Below, in pieces: positions 1 through 11,464 of a DNA stretch of 64,000 nucleotides. Positions within the stretch are counted from its first letter, which is position 1. Every line of letters begins with the position of its first letter. Under the pieces are notes generated by a model. That model searched no databases, was not told the DNA's origin, and saw only the letters and a list, made by a program, of their open reading frames with translations. The position numbers were made by a program, and so were the translations under genes. The stretch comes from Rhynchopus euleeides (lineage: Eukaryota; Euglenozoa; Diplonemea; Diplonemida; Diplonemidae), in contig OY723306.1 in NCBI GenBank assembly GCA_963210315.1, forward strand, positions 62,001 to 126,000, written 5' to 3'.

Positions 1-3000
1 AGCGGACGAAGAGCCCGAAGATGTATGGCGACCTGAAGGCCGTGACCTGTCCACAACTGGCGTAAGAACGGAAAAGCCCCAGTCAGGCCACCATTGTTGC
101 GAGTCCGGCGCCAACAACACGGGCACCAGAAGCAGCCATGAGCCCCCTCACCGGCAGAGGCATACTCGCGCTGTGCAACCATCTCCGCCTCGGCAGTCTG
201 CCTGCCGGCCTCCGCCTGGTCACGCTGGGCAGCCGCTATCTCGAGGGATCTGCAGGCGGGGGTGGGGGTGTGGCAAGGCACTGGCAACAGAGGAGCCAGT
301 CAGGGGGCCACTCAGAGGTTTGCATCGACACTCAACAGCATGCTCAATGCCAACCCACCGCCGGCAGGACGGGTGGAATGCAGGCAGCGTGCCGCTCAGC
401 AGCGACACGGTTATCCCAGCAACCTGTTTAGGAATACGTAGTACACACCTCCGCAGCGTCTGGAGCTCTGCATCGAGCGGGTCGGTATCAGCCTTCACCG
501 CCAGCAGCTGCCGCTTGAGAGATGCAGCCTGCAGGCAGAAGGGTTGTGTGTGTGGTGGGATGGTGTCTGAGGCATTTTGACCTTATAATGTTGCGGTTGA
601 TGTTTGCTTGTGGCAAATCCGGATGCAGTGGTACCACCCGGGCTTCAGCTCAATCTATGAAGTGCGGTGGTACGTGGTGTGTGCATACTTCTGTCGCAGC
701 CTCGTCGCGATCTGCCTTGGACGCCGCAAGGTCAGAGAACTGCTCGGCAAGCCGCTTCTCAAGCACAGCGATGGTTTCCTGTGTACAGGCAGGTGTAAGC
801 GAATACTTACCAAAGATCACACCACACAGTGACACAGTGCACACAGAACACCCCTTTAGAATTCGGGCCTATGTCCCGACCGCCATGGCACCCCTAACCA
901 ACACCTGCCTACATACGCTGTACTCAGACGCTGCCACTTGGTAGTCCTGTTCCTGGCGGTGCCAATCAGCCTTCTCAGCACCCAGCCTGTCCACAGCATC
1001 ACTGAGCGACACCACCTCCCCTGCCAGCGCCTCCCTCTCCTGCCGCAGTGCAGGCTGCGAGCTGGAGAGCGACGCAGTGCGCTCCCGCTCCTGTGGGCGT
1101 GAGGGTGAGGGTGTGGGTGTGGTGTCTCGGCAAACCCGACGCCCCCTCCCCCTCCCCCTCCCCCAGCACGCAGCATGCAAGCATACCTGGATCAGCTCGT
1201 CCTTCACGCGGTCCAGCTCGTTCATCATGATGCCGATGTCACTGCGCAGCTCATCGCACTGCTCTGCGAGAGACCTGCACGCCTTCTCCGACCCTTGCAG
1301 GGCTTCGTGCGCTGCGAGCAGTTCCTCCGATACCGATGCGGGCACAGCAGGCACAGGCACAGAGGCACGAGCTGCTGCGTCGTGCTCCCGCCGCCTCAGG
1401 GCCGCCTCACGCTCGTCCAGCACCAGTGCGAGGGACTCCAGCTCCGACGTCATGCGGATGACGCTGCGCTCGCTGTCGTGGCATGCTGCCGCACGCCTCT
1501 CCACCTCTGCAGCCCTGGCCAGGAGGGTCTCGCGCTGCGCTGCAGCCTCGCTGTCGTGTGCAGTGGCCTGGCGCTCCGACGACTCGGCCTCACGCTCTGC
1601 GATTCGCTGCCGCTCCTCCAGCACGCTCTCACGCGCGTCGAGGTCTGCACGCTTTGCCTCCAGAGTCGCCTCCCGCAGGACCAGCTGCTGCTCCCGCTCG
1701 CTGACTTCGTCCACATGGCACGCAAGGCTTGCTGCGTTGCGCACAGCTGCCTCCAGGCCAGCCACGTGTGACTGCATGCCCTGCAGACTGGCCTGCGATG
1801 CGGCTTGCTCCTGCTGGTGTGCCGCCGCCTGCTCAGCCAGCTGGCCCTGCAGGTCTGCCTCGCTGTCGGTGAGGCGGGCCACCTGCTGCTGGAGCTGCTC
1901 GATGTCTGCTGCCGCCTCCTTCTCCTTCAGGGACACCGTCTCCTCGCGCTGCGCAAGGCTGCGCAGCAGGCCCCTGTAGCGCTCCAGCTGGTCCTGCAGG
2001 GTGGTGTCCTTTGCAGCAGCCTCGCGCAGCTCTGCGGCGTGCTGCTCGCTGTCTGCCAGCTGTGCCCGCAGCTGCTGCAGCTCTGCGTCGTAGTAGGCGT
2101 GTGGCGGTGATGCCGCCTGCTGCGCCTCCAGCAGCACCTCCTCGACGTGCCTCTCGCGTGCAGCGAGGTCGTCCTCCTGCTTTGCCAGGGCCTCGCTGTG
2201 GCTGGCAGCGTACTGCAGGTCTGCGCGCAGCGCATCGCAGTCCGCCTCCGAGGTTGCCAGCTTGCGCATCGTCGCGTCGAGGCGGGCCTGTGCCTGCTGT
2301 AGGCGTTCGGCCAGACCGCGTGCCTCGTCAGCCTGGCCACGCGACTCTGCGAGGCGTGCCGCTGCCTCTGCGTTGTCGGCGCGCAGGGTGGCCATCTCCT
2401 CGACGACGTTCTCCGCGTCCTCCCGTGCGCTGAAGGCCTGCTTCGCTGCAGACGTCAGAGAGGACAGCATAGCACGCAGGTCGGCAGGGCCGTAGTGCAC
2501 CTGGTGCACATGCTCGGGGTGCAGGTCGCGGTGTGCACCCACCAGCATGGAGCGCAGGTCGCCCAGCTCCACTTCCGCCTTCTTGCGCCGCTCCGCCTCG
2601 GTGCTCGCCTCGCGTGTCCCATCCAGGCGCGCAGTGTCGACGTCGTGGTGCACAGAGGCGAGGCGCTGCTCCAGGTCTGCTATGTGCTCTTCGAGGCGGT
2701 GCTTCTCCTGGTCGTGTGTCGCACCTGCAGCCTTGAGGCTGGCCCTGCAGGCGTCAGCCTCCTTCGCCGCGTCGTGTGCCGTGTCGCGTGCCTCCTCGAT
2801 GCTCTGTACACACCACAGGGGCACGGCGTAGTCCTGGTCGCGCCACATGCGCACAGCACCGTCTGTGACGTTGGACGTCCACACCTCTGCGTCCTCTGGC
2901 ACCGTGGGCACCTTCACCGCACACACCGTGGCACCGCTGCAGCCGTAGTGCAGTGTGCGTGACTGGGTGAGTGTCTGCAGGTTCCACACCGTGATGGTGC

Positions 3001-4060
3001 CTGTGTCGTGGTAGGCCCACACGTGTGCCCCGCAGGCGATGATGCGTGTGACACCGTCCCGCACCGCCCCCAGCGAAGCAGCGCCGTCGAGCGTCATGCA
3101 GTCCAGCAGGGAGATGGGCGAGTGGTGTGCCGCCACCCACACGTGGCGCCCCAACATCACCATGTCCGACACAGGCCCGCCCAGCGTGGCGCTGGCGACG
3201 GGTGTGGGGTGGGACGGCTCCCACGCCTGTATCACCCCGCAGGCCGAGCCCGAGAAGTAGCGCCCGGTACCCACCGCAAGGCAGGTCACAGGGCTGGCGG
3301 CAGTGCCCACAGAGGCCACCACGTCCATCGTGTGCGGGTTGAGCAGGACCAGCTCCCTGTCGTCGCCCCCCGTCAGCACCATGCCGTCGCCGGTCACCGC
3401 CATGGCAGCCACCGCACCCTCGTGCACACGCACGTCGGGTGACCGGCGTTCCCCTTTGGCTGCGTCAACAGCAGCAACAGTCCCGTTGGCATGCCCGAAG
3501 AGGACGCGTGCACTGCTGTACCCGCCGTGCACAAACACCATGCATGTGATGCGTGGCGACGACCCGCCGCGCTGCACCAAGCCGAAGGTGGTGCCGTCCT
3601 TCTCGCGTATGCTCACATTGCCGTTGGACTCGGCGCACCAGACTGTCGTGTCCGCAGCAATGATGCACCGCACGGCACCCGGCAGCCGCGACGACGAGGT
3701 TGTCGACGACATGCCGCGCAGCACCGACGCGCGCACCGGGCGTGACATGCGCTGCTTCAGCACCACCGGCTTCAGGCTGCCCGTGCGCGGCTGCCCGTGC
3801 ACGGCACGTGCCCTTGCAGGCGACACCCTGTCGGGTGTGCTGGCACGCGATGTCGTCTGTGGTCGTCGCTGCCCCACATCGCGCCCTCTGTGTGCAGGCG
3901 GTGTCACCGTACCCACCTTTGCGGGGGGCGGTGTCCGTGCCCGCGCCGCCGCCCTCCTGGCCGTCGCCTCGCCAGGGGTGCCGAGCGTCCTGCGGGGCGT
4001 GCTGCTGCGTTGCCACACAGCCACGCGCCGCTTGGCATCCCCATCGTCAGCACCCGCCAT
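1..4060 (-). CDS. WD40-like beta-propeller plus long coiled-coil protein (partial, 3' end outside window)
   Basis: The start is the ATG at 4060; the reading frame upstream has only non-ATG codons. Exons by GT-AG logic are 4060-1187, 1090-917, 778-689, 528-449, 249-152, and probably one starting near 56; all phases join in frame. About 1100 residues lie in the window. Residues 1-115 are Arg/Thr/Pro/Ser-rich and probably disordered. Residues about 120-425 show repeated blade-like segments such as VLTGGDDRELVLLNP and TGTITVWNLQT, typical of a WD40-type propeller. From about residue 430 onward the sequence is heptad-like, rich in Glu, Gln, Ala, Arg and Leu, and continues through the small exons. 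Propeller plus coiled coil suits a cytoskeletal, ciliary or scaffold protein, but I do not recognise a specific orthologue. The five visible donors are GTATGC, GTATGT, GTATGC, GTGTGT and GTGAGG. Confidence 0.8.
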
Positions 4061-4778
4061 CAGTGCTGCGCACAACGCCCTGCACTACGCGGTGCACGAC
4101 GCACGCCAGAGTGGTGCAGTGGTGCAGGGCGCTAGCATGGCGCCATGCCACACATGTGTTGCGCCTGTGGGCGGTGAGGGTGGTGTGCCTAGTCCAATTA
4201 TTGCACAACAACAGCGGGTGGCTTGCTTGCACGGACAGTGCCTGCATTGTGCACAGGACACCGCCAGCCACGAGTATTCCTGTCCAAAAAAGCCAAGACA
4301 CTCTTGCCGAAAAAAAATCCGCTTTCGCGTGACCTCCTACATGCAGTATCGCCCAGGGGCTTGCGGTAGCTGCGCTCGTGGTACATCTGGCAGTGCGCAC
4401 TGAAGGTGGGCTAGGCTAGGCTCGTCGGGACGACGAGTGGGGTGCAACGTCCCCTCCGCCCCCCCGTGCCGTGTCGGTATTGGCATCCGTCGTTCGCTTC
4501 AGGAGGGGCTGGGGGCAGGGGAGGACACATGCGCCTCGCCCCACCCCCGCTCCTACGCTCGGTCCAGCTGGCGGGAGTGCCAGTGTGGGTGGGTGGGTAG
4601 GTGGTGGGGTGATCACGAGGTTCTCTGTCGTTTTGTTTCTGCTTCGCTCCCCTGCAGTGTGGTGGTGGTGTGATGTAGTGTGGCGGTGTGTGAAGAAACC
4701 AGCCGAAACGGAGCCGGTTCCGTTCGCTTGTTCCGATACCGCCAGTCGTTGCATTGCACGCTTCCACCGCAAAAAGGT
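4061..4778. other. Intergenic spacer
   Basis: This spacer separates the 5' end of the propeller/coiled-coil gene from the 3' end of the SYF1-like gene. I see no supported gene. On the minus strand an AG acceptor-like site (GTAGTGCAG) lies 20-25 bases upstream of the ATG at 4060. Confidence 0.5.
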
Positions 4779-7700
4779 TCACATCCGTATCGTGTGTGCG
4801 TTTGTAAACTGTCGACAATGCGTGGTGCAAATCTGAAGGAGAGAACCGAAGACGGATTCATCGATCGCGAGAACACCGTTGAGCACAACTCGAGTGGTAA
4901 TGTAATGTGATGTGTCGGTGAGGGTGTCAGCGTGGCTGGGTGACAAACCTCCTGCGTCTCGGCCCCGCGCTTCCCGAACTCCGCGTAGATCGAGTCGGGG
5001 ATGACAGCCTCCATCTGTGTGTGGTGTGTGTTGGGCGGCCGCAAGACAACTTCGCCCCCCACAGAGCCTGCCTGCAGCTCTGCCAACAAGCCGTCGTGCA
5101 TACCTCCGCATCTCCCTCAGCCTCGGTGTTGCCTGCCTGCGGCGCAGTGTCAGCCGGTGCCTCCTGTGCGGCCTGCGGCACGAACACCATACGCTCCTCC
5201 TCTGGGTTGGGCCCGATGCGCCCCTTGCTCGCGGCAGGACGTGGCGCTGCCTGGCCTGGTGCGGCCTCGGACTCCGCCTGCCGGCGTGCCTCGAACTTGG
5301 CACGGTCCTCGCGTGCCTGTGCCACTGCATCGCTCATGTCGAACGTGCTGCTGAACACCGCCTGCACAGAGCGCTTGCAGCGCAGCATGACCTGGAACGT
5401 GTCCTGGTTGCCGCGCTTCTGCTCGAACTCGTTCCACGCAGGCCAGAAGGCGTTTTCCTTCCGGGGGTCGACATACTGCGCCGCGTGTTTGAACAGCTCG
5501 CGTGCACGGTCGATCTCACCCAGCTCCTCCTCCATCCCTGCGAACTCGAGGCACATGTCAGGCACGTGCTTCTCAGGCACAGCAGACACAGCACGTTTGT
5601 ACACGTCGCGTGTCTTGATGGTGCCGAAGAACTTCTTCGTCACACGGATGTACCGCTCGAAGATGTCCAACACCTCCTCCTCGGGCACGGCGCTGGCGGC
5701 GCGGTTGTAGATGTCGAGGCACAGCTTCGCCAGCCCGTAGCGCTCCTCGAAGTGAGCGTACATCAGGTAGAAGCGCTTCGCATGCCTGCAGGGGTGGGTG
5801 TGGTTGGAAGTGAAGCAAGACAAGGCTCCACACCCTCGAGCACTGGAAAGACGGGCTGCAAGGCACACGGCGCCCCAAAGTGTATGCATACTTCTTCGGC
5901 ACGTCCTTCAGGCACTGCTCGAACATGTCGCGCATGCGCTCCATCTTGCGGCCCTTGAACCGCGACACAAATGCTGCGATGTACGCCACCCAGATGTCGT
6001 GCACGAGGGGCCAGTGGAACAGCTGCACGCCCTGCTGGTACACCTTGAACGCCTCCTCCCAGTAGCCGTGCTCCTTCATGTAGTTGGCGTAGTGCAGCAG
6101 CAGTTGCGGCGTCACCACCTTCAGATACGTCATCCTGTCGTACACATTCTTCGTCGACTGTGGTGCGATGGCGGGTGTGCGGTGTGTGGAACGTGGAGGG
6201 GGCGGGGGAGGGTGTGGGTGTGTGCAGAAGAGGGTGGAGATCGCACCAAGACAGCTGCTCAGTGATGGACACTACCCCAAACAGACCCATGTGTGCACGG
6301 TGTGTGTGTGTCTGGGTGTGGTATGTGGGGCACAAGCGAGAGGCCATACCCTGACGGTGCACAGCGCCTCATTCAGGTCTGCGTAGAAGGACCACAGCTT
6401 GACGGAGCGCCATGTCTTCTCCTGCACGGGCTGCCCGGGCACCTTCTTCCAGGACCCCTGCCCGGTGAAGTTTGTGGCGGTGGCCTTCTTGAGGATGTCG
6501 AGGGCACGGCGGTACTTCTTGGCACGCAGCTCCATCTCCGCGTAGAAGCACCACACGGAGGCGAGGTCGTCCACAGCTTTGAAGGGGACGGCGACTGCCC
6601 TGTCCAGCACCTGCCGGGCAGAACGCAGGTCGCCGTTCTCCTCATACCACTTGGCAAAGGCGACCCACAGGGTGTGCGGCTTGCCTTTGGCCTGGGCAAC
6701 GTCGACGGTCTTCACAGCCTCCGTGTAGGTGCGGACCACCATCTGGGGGCTGTTCTTGAAGATGTCGACACGCTTGTGCCACTCGTGCACGTTGTGCGGG
6801 TTCTGCCGGATCATGACAGAGTTCAGCAGTTCAGCACGCCTGTTCATGAGATGCTCCAGCCGCTCCACGCTGTAGTCCACGTCCTCCGACTGGTCGAACT
6901 CTGTGCCCGTCACCTTCAGCAGCGCCTTGGTGTACGGGTCCTGCTCGTCCTCTGCGTCGTCATCAGCCTCGCCCGACTCCAGCTTCTCCATCTTGACCGT
7001 CAGCAGGCTCTCCTCAAACTCGGCGTACGCCCCGAAGATCTGCGCAAAGTCCTTCACAGTCGAGACGCTCTTGATGCCCTCCTCGTAGAGGTCGCGCACC
7101 TTGTCGAAGTTCCTGCAGTACGTGTTGTAGTTGGCGAGGGCGCACCACAGCTGCCCCACCTCGTGGGGGAACTTCTGGATCCCGGAGCGGATGATCTTGT
7201 CGACGCTGAGGTTCGCATCGTCGAGGCGCAGCGTGTCGCCCTGGCGGCTCAGGATGGTGCACAGCTCCACCCACAGCTCGTGCCGCGTGCGCCCCTTCAT
7301 CGACACGAAGTTGGTGTTGTTCAGCGTCTTGATCAGCGTGTTGATCACGTCGTTCCACCTCTCGTGCTTCTTGAGGTGTGTCACATAGTCCTCCACGCTG
7401 TTGGGCTCCAGCTGGAGGTACCTCCGCCACATGCGGTGTGCCGTCTCGACAGGCACGTAGTCCTGCCGCATGAACTCGCTGGCGAGCTTCCACACCTTGT
7501 CGTGCTGCGTGAGGGGCAGCGCCTGCAGCGCGCGGTCCACGGTGCGGCGGGTCTGGGTCACCCTCTTCTGCTGCACCAGGAACTTGATATACTCCACCCA
7601 GATGCGGGGCATCTTGCTCATGAAGATCAGCGCACGCTCGAAGGTGTCATTCACCCTCTCCCACACGGGGCTGTCGAGCGGGCGGTCCGCCACCTGCTGC

Positions 7701-7906
7701 GCGCGCTCCACGAGGTACTGGAACCACAGCTTGTAGGACCCCGGCACATGCGACAGCGCACGCTCATGCAGCTGGTTGCGCTCCTTCGCGGGAGCCTTCG
7801 CCTTGTAGGCGAGGTAACGCCACCAGTACTTCACAGCATTGGGGTCCTTCTTGATATCATTTTCGAACTCGATCTCCGTGCTCAGCAGCGCGGAGGAGTC
7901 GGCCAT
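4779..7906 (-). CDS. SYF1: Pre-mRNA-splicing factor SYF1 (XAB2), HAT-repeat protein
   Basis: SYF1/XAB2 is a half-a-TPR (HAT) scaffold of the Prp19/NTC complex in the active spliceosome and, in animals, takes part in transcription-coupled repair. Exons are 7906-6350, 6157-5892, 5785-5104, 5014-4949 and probably 4832-4779. The introns are 192, 106, 86 and about 116 bp. Every join restores family sequence: STKNVYDRM matches human STKAVYDRI across the first join, and KKHAKRFYLMYAHFEE follows the second. HAT-type motifs run from about residue 20 (WWRYLAYK, LWFQYLVERA, MWRRYLQLEP) to about 760. The C-terminus has the short VIPDSIYAEF segment that corresponds to human SVPAAVFGSL. Total length is about 874 residues against 855 in human. 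The ATG at 7906 (MADSSALLSTE) was chosen because upstream sequence is low complexity and an acceptor-like CTGCAG lies 11 bases before it. The last 17 residues and the stop at 4779 are the least certain part. Confidence 0.93.
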
Positions 7907-8544
7907 GCTGCCCCTCCCTGCAGTGTGGTGTGGTGGTGATGTCGCATGCCGTATGCCGCCGGTGTGCTGGGGCACGGCAAGCATACATAGGGAAGGCAAA
8001 TCCGGTGGGGCGTGCCAAAAGGGGGTGCACGGGGCGGGTCGGTGTCTGCGTCGGGGGAGCCCTGCTGCAGCACAGCACAAGGATGTGCACCGTTGGGCAG
8101 AACCCCTGCCAGTTCGCCGTGCTGACAGCAATATGATGGCCGCAGGACGGCATGGCGTGCACACACAGCCGAGGGGGAGGATGCATCGGGAGCACAGCAG
8201 CACCGCTGCGAATAGTTAACCTCGGGCTAGACGGTGGGGGGTGGCACTGCTGGGAAGGCGCACACCCTCCCGCTCTCACCTCACACGTTCACACGTGAAT
8301 ACTTTGGAGCCGTGTGGAGGCACGCCGAGAGCACCCTAGCACCCTGCTCTTGGCGTGCCTCCACTGCCACACACATGGCACACATGGCACACTGTCGGCA
8401 ACATTGTGTTGCCTGTCAGGCACACCGAGCGGACTCTGGTGGTACCTCCACTGCACACACAAACAGAAGATCTTGTCGAAGAGTGCAGCACACTGAACGC
8501 CCTGTAATGTGGGTATTGCAGCAACACCCACTCTGCTGCCGGCA
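7907..8544. other. Intergenic spacer between SYF1-like and mannosidase genes
   Basis: No supported gene. It holds the SYF1 upstream region (CA-rich tract ending CACTGCAG just before the start) and a strong hairpin at 8314-8364, described separately. Confidence 0.5.
8314..8364. repeat. Hairpin with 19-bp stem
   Basis: The arm at 8314-8332 (GTGGAGGCACGCCGAGAGC) pairs with the arm ending at 8364 with one mismatch, around a 13-base loop. It lies about 180 bases past the mannosidase stop on the transcribed strand, so it may form in that 3' UTR. It could also be a tiny foldback insertion. Confidence 0.6.
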
Positions 8545-10756
8545 TCACGTGTTGCGTGTATAGCGGAGGCGCTCAAGGCGCCCCTTGTCTGAGTCATCCT
8601 CAGCTGCTCGCTGCTGCGCCTCCAGCGCCTTGCGGTAGTTGTCGTCCTGCTCCTGCTGCCACTTTGCATGGCGGTCGCGCGACTCCTTCACAAGCCGCTC
8701 CTGCTGTTTCATGAAGTCCGACTCATGCGATGCCTGCGGCTGTGCCTGCGGCTGCGGCTGGTTCACATGGCGGGCACCCTGCGACATGGCCCCACTCATG
8801 CGCTGCTCATAGGCTTGCCTATAGTCTGCGAGCCGCTCGTCGATGTCGCGCCGCATGTCAGCATCCCTCTGCTTGCGCCGTGCAGCAGGCCACACGTCCA
8901 GAGGGTCGCGCTTGCGTATCTTCATCGGGTGTGCCTCTGTGTTGAAGACCCACGTGCTGAAGTCCACCGCTGTGTCCTCCGAGAATATGATGAAGAGATA
9001 CTTCAGGGTCTCTGCAAACCAGAAGGACTGCTGCAGGTCGTCCTTCTGCGGCGGCACCATCCCGACGTTGCGGATGCCGCTGTAGCCCCCTGTGTCGACA
9101 CGGCACCACTTCTCGATGTGGATGAACACCTCCCACGCATACTCGCGGTACTTCTGCTTCTTCGTGGCACGGTAGAGATACATGAATGCCTCAAGCGCCT
9201 CGGGGCGCAGCAGGTAATACGCCGAGCGTGGGCTGGTCGTCATGTCACCCCCACCCCTGAACTCCACGATCTCAGGCGAGATGCCTGTGGGCTGTGTGGC
9301 GTACATCTGGTAGCAGGTCTCCGCCAGCTCCTCAGCCGTCTTGAGGTCTGCCTGGCGCTGCGCCCTGCTGTATGCATCCTCAGAGTCGATCGCCATGGTG
9401 CCCAAGGCAAACATGCCCCCCGTGAAGCATGCCAGGTGGTCCATCTTGTTGTACAGCGACCCGCGCTTGAACTCCGCAACATAAGTCTGCCCGCCTGGCG
9501 TCGACTTTCTCACAAGCCTGTCAGAGATGGACCGCACTGCCTGCAGGTACATGTCACGGTAGCGCTGCTCCGTCTGACCCGTCAGGAGGTACTGCTTCAG
9601 CAGATACTCATAGTAGCTGTCCCCAAGCGCGCCGAGTGTGATGTGGTCGCTAGTCCACCTGCCGTACACCTGTGTCGCAGTAAGGTGTCGGTGTGGAGGG
9701 TGTGGTATGCCGGTGCAACTTGCACTGCACCGAACAACGAGACTAGCGTGGTGTGTGCGTCACAGGCAGGTCATACAGTGTTGAAGAATGTGGGGCACAG
9801 CATGTCGCGAGGTGCCTTGCCCTGCAGGATGTCCATGATCCATGTCGCCTTCTCGTCATACACAGAGTCGCCTGCGGTGGTGTGGTGGGGGTGTGATCTG
9901 AGATCGGGACTGCTGCAAGACTACTCCCATGCGGGCAGCAGCCCCTCGCCCCCTCTGGCACAACACAACAGACTCGTGATGTGCCCACCGTGCCGCTGCT
10001 CCTCGGTTGTACCCCACACCACAACGGCAGAGCCTTCCCTTGGCAGCATACCTGTGTGCAGCGACAGGGTGCGCAGCTCGAGCTGCACGGTGCCGAACTC
10101 CGACAGCACAGACGAGCCGCCTGTCCAGGGAGGGTTGGCGTGTGCGCGTGTGCGCAGGTTCACTGTTGCGTGCGGGATGCCACTGGAGGTGTTGTAGGCC
10201 ACCAGGAGGATGTCGGCAAGCTGGCGTGCCTTCGCCACAAGCTCAGGGTGCTTCTCGCCGCTCAGCTCGTAGGCAGACACCAGGGCGCCCACCATGCGTA
10301 TGGTGGACTCGAAGGCGGAGATGTCGTAGTCCTGGTCGAAGTCCAGCTCCTCCGCCGCCCACCGCCGCACCTCGTGGAACTCATCCTCGAGCCCCATCAG
10401 CCACAGGGTGCTGACTGCGTCCAGCATGGTGAGCCCGAGTCCCTTCGTCGCACCCTTGCCCCAGTCGCGTGCCCTGCGGCTGAGCGGCATCAGCTCATCG
10501 TGGCCCCACGCATCCCGCTTGTAGGCCTGCCACCCGTGCAGGAAAGCCTTCTTGACCTGGGCACACCGGCAGGTGGTCAGCTCGTCTGCAGATGCCGCGC
10601 CAGAGGAACTCTCGTCCTCAGCACTGTCATCGCTGCTGCCGTGTGCGGCATGCGCACAGGGGTCTGGCACAGGAATGCGTGCCCCTTGGGGCTCACCGGC
10701 TGCGCTGGGCTGCGCGCCCTGTGTGCGTGCACGGTTGAAGTCCTGCAGCGACACGC

Positions 10757-10790
<34 letters not shown>

Positions 10791-11282
10791 GCGTGGCTGC
10801 GGCAGTGCGGGGGTTGCGGGCAGCGCATTGGCGCACTTCGGCATCTTGGCGATCTTCTCCTGCAGCTCTGCCAGCTCCGTCTCCTGCACCCCCTTCACAT
10901 CGCCGACAGTCTGCTTGATGTAGTCCTTCAGCCCCGCCGCCTCATCCTTGGCACGCCCCCTCACAGCCTCGAGGGTGTCGCGCAGCGTGTCGGCAGAAGA
11001 CGTCTCGGCGTTCAGCTCGCGCGCAATACCCGACAACGACTCGGCAAGCACGTCGATGCGTTTGTACAGCTTGTTTGTGTTCTTCTGCAGCAGCTCGAAC
11101 TCCGATCGGAAGGAGGGCTTCCCATTCGCACGAGGTGCGGAGAGCGGGTCGTGGTTGCGGTTCAGCTCTAAGGCGCAAACCCCCAGCACGAACACGCCGG
11201 CGAGCAGCACGGGCTGGAGGCGGCGCAGCACCTGCCCGCGCGCCTTGGCCACGGCGCTGTCCTCCACATCGACTGATCGCAT
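8545..11282 (-). CDS. Class I mannosyl-oligosaccharide 1,2-alpha-mannosidase (GH47)
   Basis: The enzyme trims alpha-1,2-mannose from N-glycans in the ER or Golgi. Exons are 11282-10052, 9871-9777 and 9669-8545 (816 residues); introns are 180 and 107 bp with GTATGC and GTATGA donors. Residues about 21-40 form a hydrophobic signal anchor (type II topology). They are followed by a coiled-coil stem and a run of 10 Gln near 164-174. The GH47 core begins near 270. It has LTMLDAVSTLWLMGLEDEF, the acidic residue in FESTIR (about 323), the Asp of MDHLACF (about 518), the Glu of LRPEALEAF (about 595) and the calcium-binding NTEAHP (about 683). These correspond to the known catalytic and Ca-binding positions of the family. 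After NTEAHP comes an unusual charged tail of about 130 residues rich in Arg, Gln and Glu. The ATG at 11282 was chosen because it gives a short cytosolic segment before the anchor; an acceptor-like CTTGCAG lies 15 bases upstream. Confidence 0.95.
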
Positions 11283-11464
11283 TGCCAAGATCACGCCTGC
11301 AAGCACACCCTGCCACGTGGAAACATGTCAAGTGCAGCCACGCAGAGGCCCAGCTGGAGGGGGTGTGGGTGTGTGCGATGTATGATGTATGTGGCAGGTG
11401 ACGTGTCAGACGCGCCGGCAAAGAAACCCACCCGCTCACCCCCCCCCCCCCACGGTAGCCTTTT

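Noticed and set aside
4613..5014. Extended C-terminus of SYF1 by reading through exon 4
   Set aside because: Gives a long low-complexity His/Thr tail not found in the family; a GTTTGT donor and CCTTCAG acceptor give a compact ending, though this stays uncertain.
6293..7939. 548-residue plus-strand open frame opposite SYF1
   Set aside because: Antisense shadow of a well-conserved HAT-repeat gene.
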